In this document: piece by piece, positions 24,095 through 35,041 of the stretch | Layout: every line of letters starts with the position of its first letter | Position numbering within the stretch: position 1 is the first letter of the stretch | NCBI GenBank assembly: GCA_019873655.1 | Contig: JAIOAU010000001.1 | Location: 209,984 to 273,983 of the forward strand | DNA length: 64,000 bases | Origin: Chloroflexota bacterium | Lineage (GTDB): Bacteria; Chloroflexota; Anaerolineae; Anaerolineales; Villigracilaceae | Direction: 5' to 3' | The notes under the pieces: generated by a model | Told to the model about the DNA's origin: nothing | What the model saw: only the letters and a program-made list of their open reading frames with translations | Databases searched by the model: none | Position numbers and translations under genes: made by a program

Positions 24095-25066
24095 ATGACA
24101 TCCATCCAATCCTTTGGCGAAAGATTGATCGCCAACCTGGAAAAAGTGATCGTTGGCAAGCGTCCGACCATCGAACTGATCGTCGTCGGCCTGTTGTGCC
24201 AGGGACATGTCCTGATCGAGGACGTTCCCGGCGTCGGCAAGACGGTGCTTGCCCGCAGCCTGGCAAAATCGCTGGGCTGTTCGTTCAACCGCTTGCAGTT
24301 CACGCCCGACATGCTCCCCAGCGACGTGACCGGCGTTTCCATTTACAACCAGGCGAGCAAGAAATTCGAGTTCCGCAAGGGGCCGATTTTTGCCCAGGTG
24401 GTGCTGGTGGATGAAATCAACCGCGCCACGCCCAAGACCCAGGCCGCCTTGCTGGAAGCGATGGAAGAGCGCCAGGTGACCGTGGATGGCGTGACCCATG
24501 CTTTGCCGCGTCCGTTCATGGTGCTGGCCACTCAGAATCCCATCGAATATGAGGGAACGTTTCCCCTCCCCGAAGCGCAACTCGACCGTTTTCTGTTGCG
24601 CGTCCGCCTGGGCTATCCCAACCTGACGGAGGAGATCGAAGTCCTGGAGCGTCAGCAGATGCAGCATCCCATCGAGACGCTGCAGCCGGTCATCAAAGTC
24701 CGGGAATTGTTGGAGGCGATCGAGGCCGTCAAGAGCGTGTTCGTTTCCAACCCGGTCAAGCGGTACGTGGTGGAACTCATCAATCGCACGCGCCAGAACG
24801 CCGACGTGTATTTGGGCGCCAGTCCGCGCGGCTCGCTGGCGCTCTTCCGCACCGGCCAGGCGCTGGCGGCTCTGGCTGGCCGCGACTACGTTCTGCCCGA
24901 TGACATCAAGCGCCTGGCGGTGCCCGTCCTGGCCCATCGCGTCATCGTCAACCCGGCGGCCCGTTTGCGGGAACTGAGCGCCGAGAAGATTGTGCAGGAG
25001 ATCGTCAGCAGTCTGCCCGTCCCAGGCGGCGATTTCGAGGCCCTGAGCCGCGACCGGAAGAAATGA
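24095..25066 (+). CDS. MoxR family AAA+ ATPase
   Basis: A 323-residue AAA+ protein. Walker A DVPGVGKT is at residues 43-50, Walker [10 protein letters not shown] near 102-110, followed by [15 protein letters not shown], the MoxR sensor region and ATQNP (sensor 1). MoxR ATPases act as chaperones that help assemble or activate protein complexes, usually together with a DUF58 and VWA-domain partner. Its stop overlaps the ATG of the DUF58 gene by 4 nt (ATGA), so the pair is translationally coupled. No VWA or transglutaminase gene follows. Confidence 0.93.
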   Translation: MTSIQSFGERLIANLEKVIVGKRPTIELIVVGLLCQGHVLIEDVPGVGKTVLARSLAKSLGCSFNRLQFTPDMLPSDVTGVSIYNQASKKFEFRKGPIFAQVVLVDEINRATPKTQAALLEAMEERQVTVDGVTHALPRPFMVLATQNPIEYEGTFPLPEAQLDRFLLRVRLGYPNLTEEIEVLERQQMQHPIETLQPVIKVRELLEAIEAVKSVFVSNPVKRYVVELINRTRQNADVYLGASPRGSLALFRTGQALAALAGRDYVLPDDIKRLAVPVLAHRVIVNPAARLRELSAEKIVQEIVSSLPVPGGDFEALSRDRKK

Positions 25067-26385
25067 GGCCGTCGTCTGGCATTCGCTGGCTGTTGGTCAT
25101 CCTGCTGGGGTTGAGCCTGTTTGGCTGGGCGGCAACTGGCTCGGCGGTCTACATCCGGCTGGTCTATGCTTTTGGCCTTCTGCTGGGGGGCGGCTATCTC
25201 TGGGCCGCGCTCGCCCTGCGCGGCGTTCAGGTCCGGCGCGCCTCGCGCCTGCGGCGTCTCAGCGTGGGAGACCTTTTCGAAGAGCAATTCGAGATCGTCA
25301 ACACCTCCCGCCAGCCGTGTCTGTGGCTGGAAGTGGTCAACGCCTCTCCTCTGCCCAACGCCGAAGGCTCGCGCCTGTTGACCGGCATCGGCGGACGGGA
25401 GCGGCGTTCCTATATGGCGCGCACCTGGCTCATCCGCCGGGGGGCCTTCCCGCTTGGCCCGACCCGCCTCGAATCGGGCGATCCCTTTGGCTTGTTCGTC
25501 GTCCGCAAAGAGGTCGCGGCGGACGAATCGCTCATCGTCCTGCCGATGAGCGTGCCGATCAAGACCTTTCCGCCGCCCCCGGGCATCCTGCCGGGCGGCA
25601 GGGCGCTGCGCCGCAAGACGATGGACGTGACTCCCCACGCCTCGGGCGTGCGCGAATACGTCCCCGGCGACCCGATGAAGCGCATTCATTGGCCCAGCAC
25701 GGTGCGGCGCGGCCGTTTCATGGTCAAGGAATTCGAGCAAGACCCGCAATCGGAAATCTGGCTCTTCCTCGACGCCCACGCCGCGGCCCATGTCAGCCGG
25801 CCAGCCGAGGAGGATTTCACCTTCAAAGTGGACCAATGGCTGCAAAGGCGGCCCCAACCGCGCTTGCCCTGCGACACCTTCGAATACATCGTCTGCGCGG
25901 CGGCGTCGCTGGCGCAGCACTTCCTCAAACAGCAACGCGCCGTCGGGCTGGCCTGCGCCGCGGGGCGGCTGACGGTCGTCTCGGCCGAGCGGGGCGACCG
26001 CCAACTGGGTAAAATCATGGAAATGCTGGCTTTGCTCGAGCCGGTAGGCGGCTTGCCGCTCCTCGGTCTGGTGCAACTGCAGGCCCGCTTGCTGCCCCTG
26101 GGCAGCAGCGTCATTCTCGTCACCTCTGCCGCTCAGCCCGACTTGCTCTTGGCCGCAGAAGATTTGCAACGCCGCAGTTTGTCCCCCTTCGTCCTCTTGA
26201 TCGCGCCGGAAACGTTCGGCGGCAGCGGTCAGAGCCAATCTCTGATAGAAGGCTTGCTCAACCGGGAGGTTCCGGCGGCGCAGGTCACTTATGGCGGCGA
26301 CCTGTCCTCTCAGTTGGCCGCGCCGGCGCTCTATTTCGAGCGCCCTCAGCAGCCCAATCCGGCCCATTTTGTTTACCCTTCTTGA
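25063..26385 (+). CDS. DUF58 domain-containing membrane protein
   Basis: A 440-residue protein. Two hydrophobic helices lie at about residues 8-24 and 30-48, then a beta-rich region and the DUF58 core with [23 protein letters not shown] near residues 195-217, the family hallmark. The C-terminal part looks like a degenerate VWA-like fold. MoxR/DUF58 pairs are found beside many membrane or wall processes; the client here is unknown. It is coupled to MoxR and followed 15 nt later by a metallo-hydrolase gene. Confidence 0.88.
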   Translation: MRPSSGIRWLLVILLGLSLFGWAATGSAVYIRLVYAFGLLLGGGYLWAALALRGVQVRRASRLRRLSVGDLFEEQFEIVNTSRQPCLWLEVVNASPLPNAEGSRLLTGIGGRERRSYMARTWLIRRGAFPLGPTRLESGDPFGLFVVRKEVAADESLIVLPMSVPIKTFPPPPGILPGGRALRRKTMDVTPHASGVREYVPGDPMKRIHWPSTVRRGRFMVKEFEQDPQSEIWLFLDAHAAAHVSRPAEEDFTFKVDQWLQRRPQPRLPCDTFEYIVCAAASLAQHFLKQQRAVGLACAAGRLTVVSAERGDRQLGKIMEMLALLEPVGGLPLLGLVQLQARLLPLGSSVILVTSAAQPDLLLAAEDLQRRSLSPFVLLIAPETFGGSGQSQSLIEGLLNREVPAAQVTYGGDLSSQLAAPALYFERPQQPNPAHFVYPS

Positions 26386-26400
26386 GGAACCGCCGATTCG

Positions 26401-27309
26401 ATGTCCGCGATTTTCCTGCTCGACCTGGATTTCAAAGGTACGGAAGACTCGATTGCTTCTTATCTCATCCCTCACGCCGACGGGGCCGTGCTGGTGGACC
26501 CTGGGCCCGCTTCCACGCTGACGGCGCTGCGACGCGGCTTGCGCGCCCACGGCCTCGACCTGGAGCAGGTCACGCACGTCCTGGTCACCCACATCCACCT
26601 CGACCATGTCGGCGCGGCCTGGGAACTGGCGCGGCGGGGGGCGAGGGTGCTCGTCCACCCGCGCGGCGCGCCGCATCTACTCGATCCCTCCAAACTGACG
26701 GCCAGCGCCGCGCGCCTCTACGGCGAGCGGATGGACGAACTGTGGGGGGAGTTCCGGCCGCTGCCGCCGGAGCGCCTACTCGAGGTCGGCGACGGCGAAG
26801 AAATCCAGATCGGCCAACTGCGCTTTGTCGCGCTGCACACCCCCGGCCATGCCGACCATCACGTGACCTACTTGTTCGAGGAGACCGCTTTCTGCGGGGA
26901 CGTGGGCGGCGTGCGGCGGCCGGGCCCGCTGTATGTGCGCCTTCCCTTCGTGCCGCCCGAAACGCATCTGGAGAAATGGGCGCGCAGCCTCGAGCGGATT
27001 CGGGCCAGCGGCGTCCGCCGCGTCGCTGTGACGCACTTCGGCCTCTACGATGACGCCCCGGCCCACCTGACCTTCGGCCTGCGCCTGCTCGAGGAGACGG
27101 CCGCCTGGCTCGAAGAGGTCATGCCCGCCGACCCGACGGCCGATGAACTGGCCGCCCAATTCCGCGCCTGGATGTGGAGGCGCGGCCGGGCGCTCGGCGT
27201 GGCCGACGAGGTGCTCTCGGTGTACGAGGCCGGCAACCCGGCTTCGTTCTGCGCCGCGGGGCTGATGCGCTACTGGCGCAAGACGCGAACGCTCGACTCG
27301 TCAATGTGA
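26401..27309 (+). CDS. MBL-fold metallo-hydrolase
   Basis: A 302-residue metallo-beta-lactamase-fold hydrolase. The metal-binding THIHLDH is at residues 63-69, with further ligands in LHTPGHADHH and the Asp of CGDVGG. Its C-terminal domain is helical. The fold covers glyoxalase II, lactonases and phosphodiesterases, so the substrate is not predictable. It lies 15 nt after the DUF58 gene and may be co-transcribed with it. Confidence 0.88.
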   Translation: MSAIFLLDLDFKGTEDSIASYLIPHADGAVLVDPGPASTLTALRRGLRAHGLDLEQVTHVLVTHIHLDHVGAAWELARRGARVLVHPRGAPHLLDPSKLTASAARLYGERMDELWGEFRPLPPERLLEVGDGEEIQIGQLRFVALHTPGHADHHVTYLFEETAFCGDVGGVRRPGPLYVRLPFVPPETHLEKWARSLERIRASGVRRVAVTHFGLYDDAPAHLTFGLRLLEETAAWLEEVMPADPTADELAAQFRAWMWRRGRALGVADEVLSVYEAGNPASFCAAGLMRYWRKTRTLDSSM

Positions 27310-27341
27310 TAAAATTCACGTGATGTCAGGCGAGTTTGCAC

Positions 27342-27370
27342 TTGACGGCAACTCCCGGCGCGCCGATACT
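27342..27370 (+). promoter_or_regulatory. Promoter upstream of argF
   Basis: TTGACG (27342-27347) and GATACT (27365-27370) are separated by 17 nt, a good sigma-70-type match about 33 nt before the ATG at 27403. Confidence 0.55.
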
Positions 27371-27402
27371 TAGCCTATGGACTTTTACTGGAGGTCTCTC
27401 CC

Positions 27403-28326
27403 ATGAAACATTTTTTGGCTGTTTCGGATCTCTCATCGGAAGAAGTCCAGGACTTGCTCGACCTGGCTGTTCGTCTCAAGAAAGAGTATTTCAAGAAGGG
27501 CAACCGGCCGCTGTTCAAGGGCAAGGTGCTGGGGATGATCTTCCAGAAACCCAGCCTGCGGACGCGCGTCTCGTTCGACATGGCCATGCGTCACATGGGC
27601 GGCGACGCGCTGTACCTCTCGCCGAATGAAATCGGGCTGGGCAAGCGCGAATCGATCGCCGATGTAGCCCGAGTCATGTCGGGCTATGTTCACGCCCTGA
27701 TGGCGCGCGTCTTCGACCACGCCCACGTGCTGGAACTGGCGCGCTGGTCGTCCATCCCGGTCATCAACGGCCTGAGCGATTACAATCATCCCTGCCAGGC
27801 GATGGCCGACGCCCTGACCATCCAGGAGAGATTCGGCCGCGTCAAAGGGCTGAACGTCGCTTACGTGGGCGACGCCAACAACGTGGCCGTCTCGCTGTTC
27901 CATGTTTCGGTCAAACTGGGCTGGAATTTCACCATCGCCAACCCCGAAGGCTACGACATGAATCCGAAGGCGGTGGAAATTGGCAAGAAAATCGCCGCCG
28001 AGACGGGTTCGAAGGTTGCCTTCCTGCGCGATCCGCACGAGGCGGTGCGCGGCGCTCATGTCATCTACACCGATACCTGGACGAGCATGGGCCAGGAAGA
28101 GGAGGCGGCCAAGCGCGAGGCGGTCTTCCCGCCCTATCAGGTCAATGCTCAACTGGTGAGCGAGGCTGACAAGGATGTGATCGTCATGCACTGTCTGCCG
28201 GCGCATCGCAACCACGAATTGACCGACGAGGTGGCCGACGGGCCGCATTCGGTCATCTTCCCGCAGGCGCACAACCGCCTGCACGCTCAGAAAGCGATTT
28301 TGGCGCGGCTGTTTGGCGTGGCGTAA
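27403..28326 (+). CDS. argF: Ornithine carbamoyltransferase
   Basis: A 307-residue enzyme that transfers a carbamoyl group to ornithine to give citrulline, or runs in reverse in arginine catabolism. The carbamoyl-phosphate loop is SLRTR at residues 51-55 (usually STRTR), HPCQ is 129-132, the SMG ornithine loop lies at 224-232 (DTWTSMGQE), and HCLPAHR at 263-269 is diagnostic of ornithine rather than aspartate carbamoyltransferase. GGAGG precedes the ATG. Downstream neighbours are ornithine aminotransferase and alanine dehydrogenase, pointing to arginine/ornithine breakdown. Confidence 0.95.
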   Translation: MKHFLAVSDLSSEEVQDLLDLAVRLKKEYFKKGNRPLFKGKVLGMIFQKPSLRTRVSFDMAMRHMGGDALYLSPNEIGLGKRESIADVARVMSGYVHALMARVFDHAHVLELARWSSIPVINGLSDYNHPCQAMADALTIQERFGRVKGLNVAYVGDANNVAVSLFHVSVKLGWNFTIANPEGYDMNPKAVEIGKKIAAETGSKVAFLRDPHEAVRGAHVIYTDTWTSMGQEEEAAKREAVFPPYQVNAQLVSEADKDVIVMHCLPAHRNHELTDEVADGPHSVIFPQAHNRLHAQKAILARLFGVA

Positions 28327-28434
28327 TTCTTTTGCACCGAAGGACGCGAAGTTCACGAATAACGTTTGTCATGAATCGGATTGCCTCTCGACTGCGTGGC
28401 GCTCGGGGCTGAATCAGAATCGAAAAGGTGAATC

Positions 28435-29637
28435 ATGAACACGCAGGATTACATTCGGCTCGAAGAGCAGTACGGGGCCCACAATTATCATCCGCTCGAC
28501 GTGGTCATCGCCCGGGCGGAGGGCGTGTGGGTCTATGATGTGGAGGGGAAGAAATATCTCGATTGCCTGAGCGCCTACTCGGCCGTCAACCAGGGGCACG
28601 TGCATCCCAAAATCCTGGCGGCGCTCATCGAACAGGCCCAGAAGGTCACTCTGACCTCGCGCGCCTTCCGCAACGACCAATTGCCCTTGCTCTACAAAGA
28701 ACTGGCCGAACTGACCGGCTACGACATGTCCTTGCCGATGAATTCGGGGGCCGAGGCGGTCGAGACGGCCCTCAAACTGGCCCGCAAATGGGCCTATCGG
28801 GTCAAGGGGGTCGAGCGGTACAAGGCGGAGATCATCACCTGCGCCGGCAACTTCCATGGCCGGACGATCAGCATTGTGACCTTCTCCACCGAGCCGCTCT
28901 ATCGCGACGACTTTGGCCCCTTCACGCCGGGATTCGTCAACGTCCCGTATGGCGACGCGGCGGCCATCGAGAGGGCCATCACGCCGAACACGGCGGCTGT
29001 TCTCCTCGAGCCGATTCAAGGCGAGGGCGGGGTAATCATCCCGCCGGCGGGTTACCTGAAGCGTGTGGCCGAGATTTGCAAGCAGAACAACGTCCTGTTC
29101 ATCGCCGACGAGATTCAAACCGGCCTGGGCCGGACCGGGAAACTGTTCGCCTGTCAGCATGAAGACGTGCGCCCCGACATGGTGGTGATCGGCAAGGCGC
29201 TGTCGGGCGGATTCTATCCGGTCTCGGCTGTCCTTGCGGATGCCGATCTGATGGGACTGTTCACTCCCGGCGAGCACGGTTCGACGTTTGGCGGCAATCC
29301 GCTGGCGGCGGCGGTGGCGCGCGCTTCTCTAGCCGTCCTGCGCGACGAAAAGCTGGCCGAGCGGGCGGCGCGTCTGGGCGAGTATTTCATCGAGCAGTTG
29401 AGCGAGATTTCCAGCCCGCACGTCAAGGAGGTGCGCGGCCGAGGGCTGTTGATCGGCGTCGAGTTGAAACCGGAGGCGGGTGGAGCGCGGCGGTTCTGCG
29501 AGGCGTTGCAGGCGCGCGGTATCCTGGCGAAGGAAACTCATGAGCATGTGATTCGCTTTGCCCCCCCGCTGGTGATCGACAAAGAGACTATTGACTGGGC
29601 GTTGCCTTTCATCCGCGAGGTCTTGAATATGCCCTAG
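28435..29637 (+). CDS. rocD: Ornithine--oxo-acid aminotransferase
   Basis: A 400-residue class-III PLP enzyme converting ornithine and 2-oxoglutarate to glutamate semialdehyde and glutamate. Seen: [18 protein letters not shown] (PLP phosphate site), [15 protein letters not shown] with the pyridine-nitrogen Asp (D225), the PLP lysine in [12 protein letters not shown] (K254), and [11 protein letters not shown]. The N-terminal [13 protein letters not shown] is typical of OAT rather than acetylornithine aminotransferase. It follows argF after 108 nt and precedes alanine dehydrogenase. Confidence 0.93.
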   Translation: MNTQDYIRLEEQYGAHNYHPLDVVIARAEGVWVYDVEGKKYLDCLSAYSAVNQGHVHPKILAALIEQAQKVTLTSRAFRNDQLPLLYKELAELTGYDMSLPMNSGAEAVETALKLARKWAYRVKGVERYKAEIITCAGNFHGRTISIVTFSTEPLYRDDFGPFTPGFVNVPYGDAAAIERAITPNTAAVLLEPIQGEGGVIIPPAGYLKRVAEICKQNNVLFIADEIQTGLGRTGKLFACQHEDVRPDMVVIGKALSGGFYPVSAVLADADLMGLFTPGEHGSTFGGNPLAAAVARASLAVLRDEKLAERAARLGEYFIEQLSEISSPHVKEVRGRGLLIGVELKPEAGGARRFCEALQARGILAKETHEHVIRFAPPLVIDKETIDWALPFIREVLNMP

Positions 29638-29702
29638 TTTGTATCGAACGGCTTCCGTCAGATGCGGGCGGAGGCCGATTTTCATGAGGAGGTAGGTAAA
29701 CC

Positions 29703-30779
29703 ATGAATATAGGCGTGCCAAAAGAGCGCAGGCCGTTCGAATTCCGGGTTGGGCTTTCTCCCAGCGGCGTCGAATTGCTCTGCCAGAACGGTCACACCGT
29801 TTTTGTCGAGCATGACGCCGGGCTGGGGGCGGGGTTTTCCGACCAGGAGTACGAACGCGCCGGCGCTCGCATTGTGTATTCAGTCGAAGAGGTCTACGGC
29901 CGAACGGAACTCTTGCTCAAGATTGGCCGCCCGATGGACGATGAACTCGAATGGCTCCAACCGGGCTGCACCATTGCTGGCTTGTTGCATCTGGCCTCGA
30001 CCCGTCAGAACAAGATCGATCTCTTGTTGAAGAAAAAGGTGACCTCCATCGCCTACGAGCAGATCGAATTGCCCGACGGCTCCTTGCCGGTGCTGCGTCC
30101 TTTCAGCCAGATTGGCGGGGCGATGGCGGCCGAGGTGGCCTCGCGGCTCTTGCAGAACAATTTCGGCGGCAAGGGCGTCCTGCTGGGCGGCATTCCGGGC
30201 GTCCCGCCGGCGGAGGTGGCGATTCTGGGCGCAGGCGTGGTCGGGACCTTCGCGGCCCGCGCGTTCAACGGCCTGGGCGCCCACGTTACGGTTCTCGACA
30301 AGAGCATGGATGCCCTGACGCGTCTCTCTCAGTGCGTTTCTCCGGTCGTGACGATGATTGCTACCGAGCGCAACATCGAGCGCGTCTGCTCGTTTGCAGA
30401 CGTGCTGATCGGCGCGGTGCTGGTGCCGGGCGAGCGGGCGCCCATGCTGGTCTCGCGTGAATTGGTGCGCGGCATGAAACCGCGCTCGGTCATCCTCGAC
30501 ATCAGCATTGACCAGGGCGGTTGTGTGGAAACCTCCCGACCGACCACGCACGACCATCCGACCTACGTGGAAGAGGGAGTCATCCACTATTGTGTGCCGA
30601 ACATGCCGGGCGTGGTGGCGCGTACGGCGACGAACGGCTTTGTCAATGCGGCCATTGACTACATTCTCGAAATTGCCAATCTAGGCGTGGATAAGGCCAT
30701 TGCGGAAGACCCGGCTCTTGCCGCCGGCGTCACCACCTACAAGGGTGAACTTCGCAACCTTACCCGCCTATCCCAATAA
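29703..30779 (+). CDS. ald: Alanine dehydrogenase family protein
   Basis: A 358-residue NAD-dependent enzyme of the AlaDH/PNT family, interconverting alanine with pyruvate and ammonia. Seen: N-terminal IGVPKERRPFEFRVGLSPSGV, the substrate Lys in LLLKIGRP, and the nucleotide-binding VAILGAGVVGTFAARAFNGLG. Length fits alanine dehydrogenase. GAGGAGG precedes the ATG. Assignment is by family only; a specific variant such as lysine or ornithine-linked activity is possible because the genes around act on ornithine. Confidence 0.85.
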   Translation: MNIGVPKERRPFEFRVGLSPSGVELLCQNGHTVFVEHDAGLGAGFSDQEYERAGARIVYSVEEVYGRTELLLKIGRPMDDELEWLQPGCTIAGLLHLASTRQNKIDLLLKKKVTSIAYEQIELPDGSLPVLRPFSQIGGAMAAEVASRLLQNNFGGKGVLLGGIPGVPPAEVAILGAGVVGTFAARAFNGLGAHVTVLDKSMDALTRLSQCVSPVVTMIATERNIERVCSFADVLIGAVLVPGERAPMLVSRELVRGMKPRSVILDISIDQGGCVETSRPTTHDHPTYVEEGVIHYCVPNMPGVVARTATNGFVNAAIDYILEIANLGVDKAIAEDPALAAGVTTYKGELRNLTRLSQ

Positions 30780-30789
30780 GGAGTCAACC

Positions 30790-32097
30790 ATGGACTGGAA
30801 TAGCATCTACAAATCCCGCGTTTGCACCGCGGAAGAGGCGGTCAGAGCCATCAAGTCAGGGAACCGCGTGTTCATGACCGGCAACGTGTCGGTGCCGCAG
30901 AAATTGCTGGCTGCGCTGGTCGAATACGCCCCCGAAGTGGAAAACGTCGAAATCTGCCAGGCGCTTTCGGTCGGTCCGGCCGATTATGTCAAGCCGGAGA
31001 TGGAAGGCCATCTGCGGGTCAATACGCTCTTCATCAGCGCCAACGTCCGCCAGGCCGTTTGGGAAGGCCGCGCCGATTTCACGCCAGTGCTGCTCTCCGA
31101 ATTTACGCTGCTTTTCAAGAACGGCTATTTGCCGGTGGATGTGGCGATGGTTCATGTCTCGCCGCCCGATGAACACGGCTTCTGTTCGTTGGGCGTCGAA
31201 GTCGGCCTGACCAAGACGCCGGCCGAGTCGGCCAAGATCATCATCGCCGAGGTCAATGAGCAGATGCCGCGCACCTTGGGCGATTCTTTCATTCACGTCA
31301 GCCGCCTGACCCACATCGTGCCGGTCAATTACCCGATCGTCGAGATGCCGATGGGCGGCGAAGGCGACGAAATCAGCAAGAGAATCGCCGGTCACATTGC
31401 CGACTTGATTCCCGACGGCGCGACCCTGCAGATGGGCATCGGTGCCATCCCCGACGCCGTCCTCAACTTCCTCGATCACAAACACGATTTGGGCATTCAC
31501 ACCGAAATGTTCTCGGATGGCGTCATCCCGCTGGTGGAAAAGGGCGTCATCAACAATTCGCGCAAGACCCTCCACCCGGGCAAGATCGTGGCGGGCTTCA
31601 TCCTGGGGACGCAGAAATTGTACCGCTGGGTGGACGACAACCCCCTGTGCGAATTCCACCGCGAGGAATACGTCAACGATCCTTTCGTGATCGCCCAGAA
31701 CGATCGCATGGTGGCCATCAACTCAGCCATCGAAATCGACCTCACCGGCCAGGTCTGTTCGGACAGCATCGGCCCGAAATTCTACAGCGGCATCGGCGGC
31801 CAGTTGGACTTCATCTACGGCGCCTCGCGCTCCAAGGGCGGCGTGCCGATCATCGCCATGCCGTCGACGGCGACGATGAAAGACGGCACAGTCGTCAGCA
31901 AGATCGTCGCCATGCTCAAACAGGGCGCGGGCGTGGTGACGGGCCGCAATCACGTCCACTATGTGGTGACCGAGTACGGCGTCGCCGATCTCTATGGCAA
32001 GACCATCCGCCAGCGCGCCCGGGCGCTGATCAATATCGCCCATCCCGATTTCCGCGCCGACCTCGAAAAACAGGCCAAGGAACTGTGCTGGCTCTAA
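30790..32097 (+). CDS. Acetyl-CoA hydrolase/transferase family (4-hydroxybutyrate CoA-transferase-like)
   Basis: A 435-residue CoA-transferase. The start at 30790 follows AAGGAGTC; an upstream in-frame extension is spurious. Family segments include VEICQALSVGPADYV, the PPDEHGFCSLG loop, IGAIPDAVLNFL, and the catalytic Glu in LGIHTEMFSDG, with YGVADLYGKTIRQRARALI at the C-terminus. Such enzymes move CoA between acyl-CoAs and acetate or 4-hydroxybutyrate in fermentation. It ends the argF-rocD-ald block. Confidence 0.9.
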   Translation: MDWNSIYKSRVCTAEEAVRAIKSGNRVFMTGNVSVPQKLLAALVEYAPEVENVEICQALSVGPADYVKPEMEGHLRVNTLFISANVRQAVWEGRADFTPVLLSEFTLLFKNGYLPVDVAMVHVSPPDEHGFCSLGVEVGLTKTPAESAKIIIAEVNEQMPRTLGDSFIHVSRLTHIVPVNYPIVEMPMGGEGDEISKRIAGHIADLIPDGATLQMGIGAIPDAVLNFLDHKHDLGIHTEMFSDGVIPLVEKGVINNSRKTLHPGKIVAGFILGTQKLYRWVDDNPLCEFHREEYVNDPFVIAQNDRMVAINSAIEIDLTGQVCSDSIGPKFYSGIGGQLDFIYGASRSKGGVPIIAMPSTATMKDGTVVSKIVAMLKQGAGVVTGRNHVHYVVTEYGVADLYGKTIRQRARALINIAHPDFRADLEKQAKELCWL

Positions 32098-32125
32098 CCT
32101 AACCGTAAGGAGAAGAGCAGGCGTT

Positions 32126-32153
32126 CGCAGGGCGGCCAGTTGGCCGCCCTGCG
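32126..32153. terminator. 13-bp inverted repeat, terminator-like
   Basis: CGCAGGGCGGCCA (32126-32138) and TGGCCGCCCTGCG (32141-32153) pair perfectly 28 nt after the CoA-transferase stop. It is followed by the TATAAT of pyk rather than a T-run, so it may both terminate the upstream operon and touch the pyk promoter. Confidence 0.6.
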
Positions 32154-32155
32154 GG

Positions 32156-32161
32156 TATAAT
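32156..32161 (+). promoter_or_regulatory. -10 box of pyk (leaderless)
   Basis: TATAAT 7 nt before the pyk ATG at 32169. Confidence 0.5.
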
Positions 32162-32168
32162 TCAGCCT

Positions 32169-33599
<1,431 letters not shown>

Positions 33600-33600
33600 A

Positions 33601-34473
33601 TCATTCGCGGCTGGCGATGACCAGGCCGACGGCAATCAGCGCACCCCCCGCCAGGAAGAGGGGGGTGATTTTGTCCCCCAGGAAAATCGCGCCCAGCGCC
33701 GCGCCGACCACCGGCTGGGCGAAGAAAGTCAGGGCGGCGACTCCCGCCTCCAGCCGCGCGAAGGCGGTGTTCCACAGGAACATGGCCAGGGCGGTGGAGA
33801 TGATTCCCAGGAAGAGCACCCCGGCGACCACGGCCGGCGTAATCGGGCCGTAGCCGACGACGGCGGCCTCCCAAATCCCAAGCGGCAGGCAGACGGGCAG
33901 CCCGCCGGCAAAGGCGATCAGGCTGGTGGTCAGCACGTCCACGTCGCGGGTGGCGCGGCGCACCAGCACCGAGTACAGCGCCCAGGTCAGCGCCGCGGCG
34001 ACCAGGCTGAGGTTGCCCCAGAAGAGTTGCGGCGAGAGTTGGGCGGCGCGTGGGTCGATGACGGCCAGGACGCCCAGCGTCGCCACGACCAGGGCCAGCA
34101 GGCGGCGGGGGGTGATCTTTTCCTTCAAGATCAACGCCGCGAACAGCAGGACGAAGGCCGGGGTGGCCGAAGTGACCAGGGCCCCGTTGGCCGCCGTCGA
34201 GAGGTCCGTGCCGACGAATTGAAAGCCGAGCGAGACCCCATAGCCGACCAGACCGGCCAGGAAGATGTCCCGGAACTGACGGGCGGTGATTTTCCGCCGT
34301 TTGCGAATCAGCAGCGCCAGCGCCAGGGTGAGCATGCCCAGCGCCAGGCGCAGAAAGATGAGCGAGAAGGGCGGAATGACGGCCATGACCGCCTTGCTGA
34401 CGACGTACATGCCGCCCCAGATGGCGGTGGCGCTCAACCCAGCCAGGATTCCGGTCAGGGAGGTGGTTTTCAT
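33601..34473 (-). CDS. EamA/DMT-family transporter
   Basis: A 290-residue membrane protein with ten predicted helices in two EamA repeats (about residues 8-140 and 150-290). Typical marks are ATAIWGGMYVVSKAV, RKRRKITARQ, VTSATPAFVLLFAALILKEKIT and QPVVGAALGAIFLGDKIT. DMT exporters move amino acids, nucleosides or metabolites outward; the substrate is unknown. It is convergent with pyk, with one nucleotide between the stops. Confidence 0.9.
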   Translation of the reverse strand: MKTTSLTGILAGLSATAIWGGMYVVSKAVMAVIPPFSLIFLRLALGMLTLALALLIRKRRKITARQFRDIFLAGLVGYGVSLGFQFVGTDLSTAANGALVTSATPAFVLLFAALILKEKITPRRLLALVVATLGVLAVIDPRAAQLSPQLFWGNLSLVAAALTWALYSVLVRRATRDVDVLTTSLIAFAGGLPVCLPLGIWEAAVVGYGPITPAVVAGVLFLGIISTALAMFLWNTAFARLEAGVAALTFFAQPVVGAALGAIFLGDKITPLFLAGGALIAVGLVIASRE

Positions 34474-34556
34474 CGGCGGCGTCCTCGATTTGCATCGAAT
34501 TGCACGAATTTTACGAAAGGTTGGCGCAATTTGTGGAATTCGAGACTCGAATCTCG

Positions 34557-34964
34557 CTACTCTTCGTCGGTTCTGGTCTGCCGCAGGCGCTTGACGGCGG
34601 CGCGGCGTTTCTTGGCTTCCAGGCGGCGGGCGCGGGCGGCCGCGCTCGGCCGGGTGGGACGGCGCGGCCTGGGAGGCCGAGCCGCCCGCTGAATCAGGTC
34701 GTTCAGCCGGCGCAGGGCGTCGGCGCGGTTTTGTTCCTGGGTGCGATAACGTTTGGCCTCGATGACCAGCACGCCGTCCCGCGTGGCGCGCTGTCCGGCC
34801 AGGCGCAGGAGCCGCGCTTTGACCTCCTCCGGCAGGGAGGGCGAGGCGCGCACGTCGAAGCGCAACTGGACGGCGCTGGCGACCTTGTTGACGTTCTGTC
34901 CGCCCGGCCCGGCGGCGCGGATGAAGTCGAAGACGATTTCGTCTTCGGGCAGAGGAGGAAACAT
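34557..34964 (-). CDS. arfB: Peptidyl-tRNA hydrolase ArfB
   Basis: A 135-residue release factor that rescues stalled ribosomes. The GGQ motif is in RAAGPGGQNVNKVASAVQLRFDV near residues 17-36, and the C-terminal tail is rich in Arg and Lys (PPRPRRPTRPSAAARARRLEAKKRR), as in ArfB/YaeJ, where it enters the mRNA channel. A TAAAAT box ends 6 nt before the ATG, indicating a leaderless transcript. Confidence 0.92.
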   Translation of the reverse strand: MFPPLPEDEIVFDFIRAAGPGGQNVNKVASAVQLRFDVRASPSLPEEVKARLLRLAGQRATRDGVLVIEAKRYRTQEQNRADALRRLNDLIQRAARPPRPRRPTRPSAAARARRLEAKKRRAAVKRLRQTRTDEE

Positions 34965-34970
34965 AGCCGC

Positions 34971-34976
34971 ATTTTA
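34971..34976 (-). promoter_or_regulatory. -10 box of arfB (leaderless)
   Basis: TAAAAT on the minus strand, 6 nt before the ATG at 34964. Confidence 0.4.
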
Positions 34977-34988
34977 CCTTAAATGCCG

Positions 34989-35018
34989 GCCCCCCATCTC
35001 GCGGGCGAAATGGGGGGC
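34989..35018 (-). terminator. Hairpin after korB
   Basis: GCCCCCCAT (34989-34997) and ATGGGGGGC (35010-35018) form a stem 24 nt past the korB stop. No T-run follows. The core resembles the palindrome inside the helicase gene. Confidence 0.5.
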
Positions 35019-35041
35019 GCGGGTCGAAGCCGATGGCGGGG

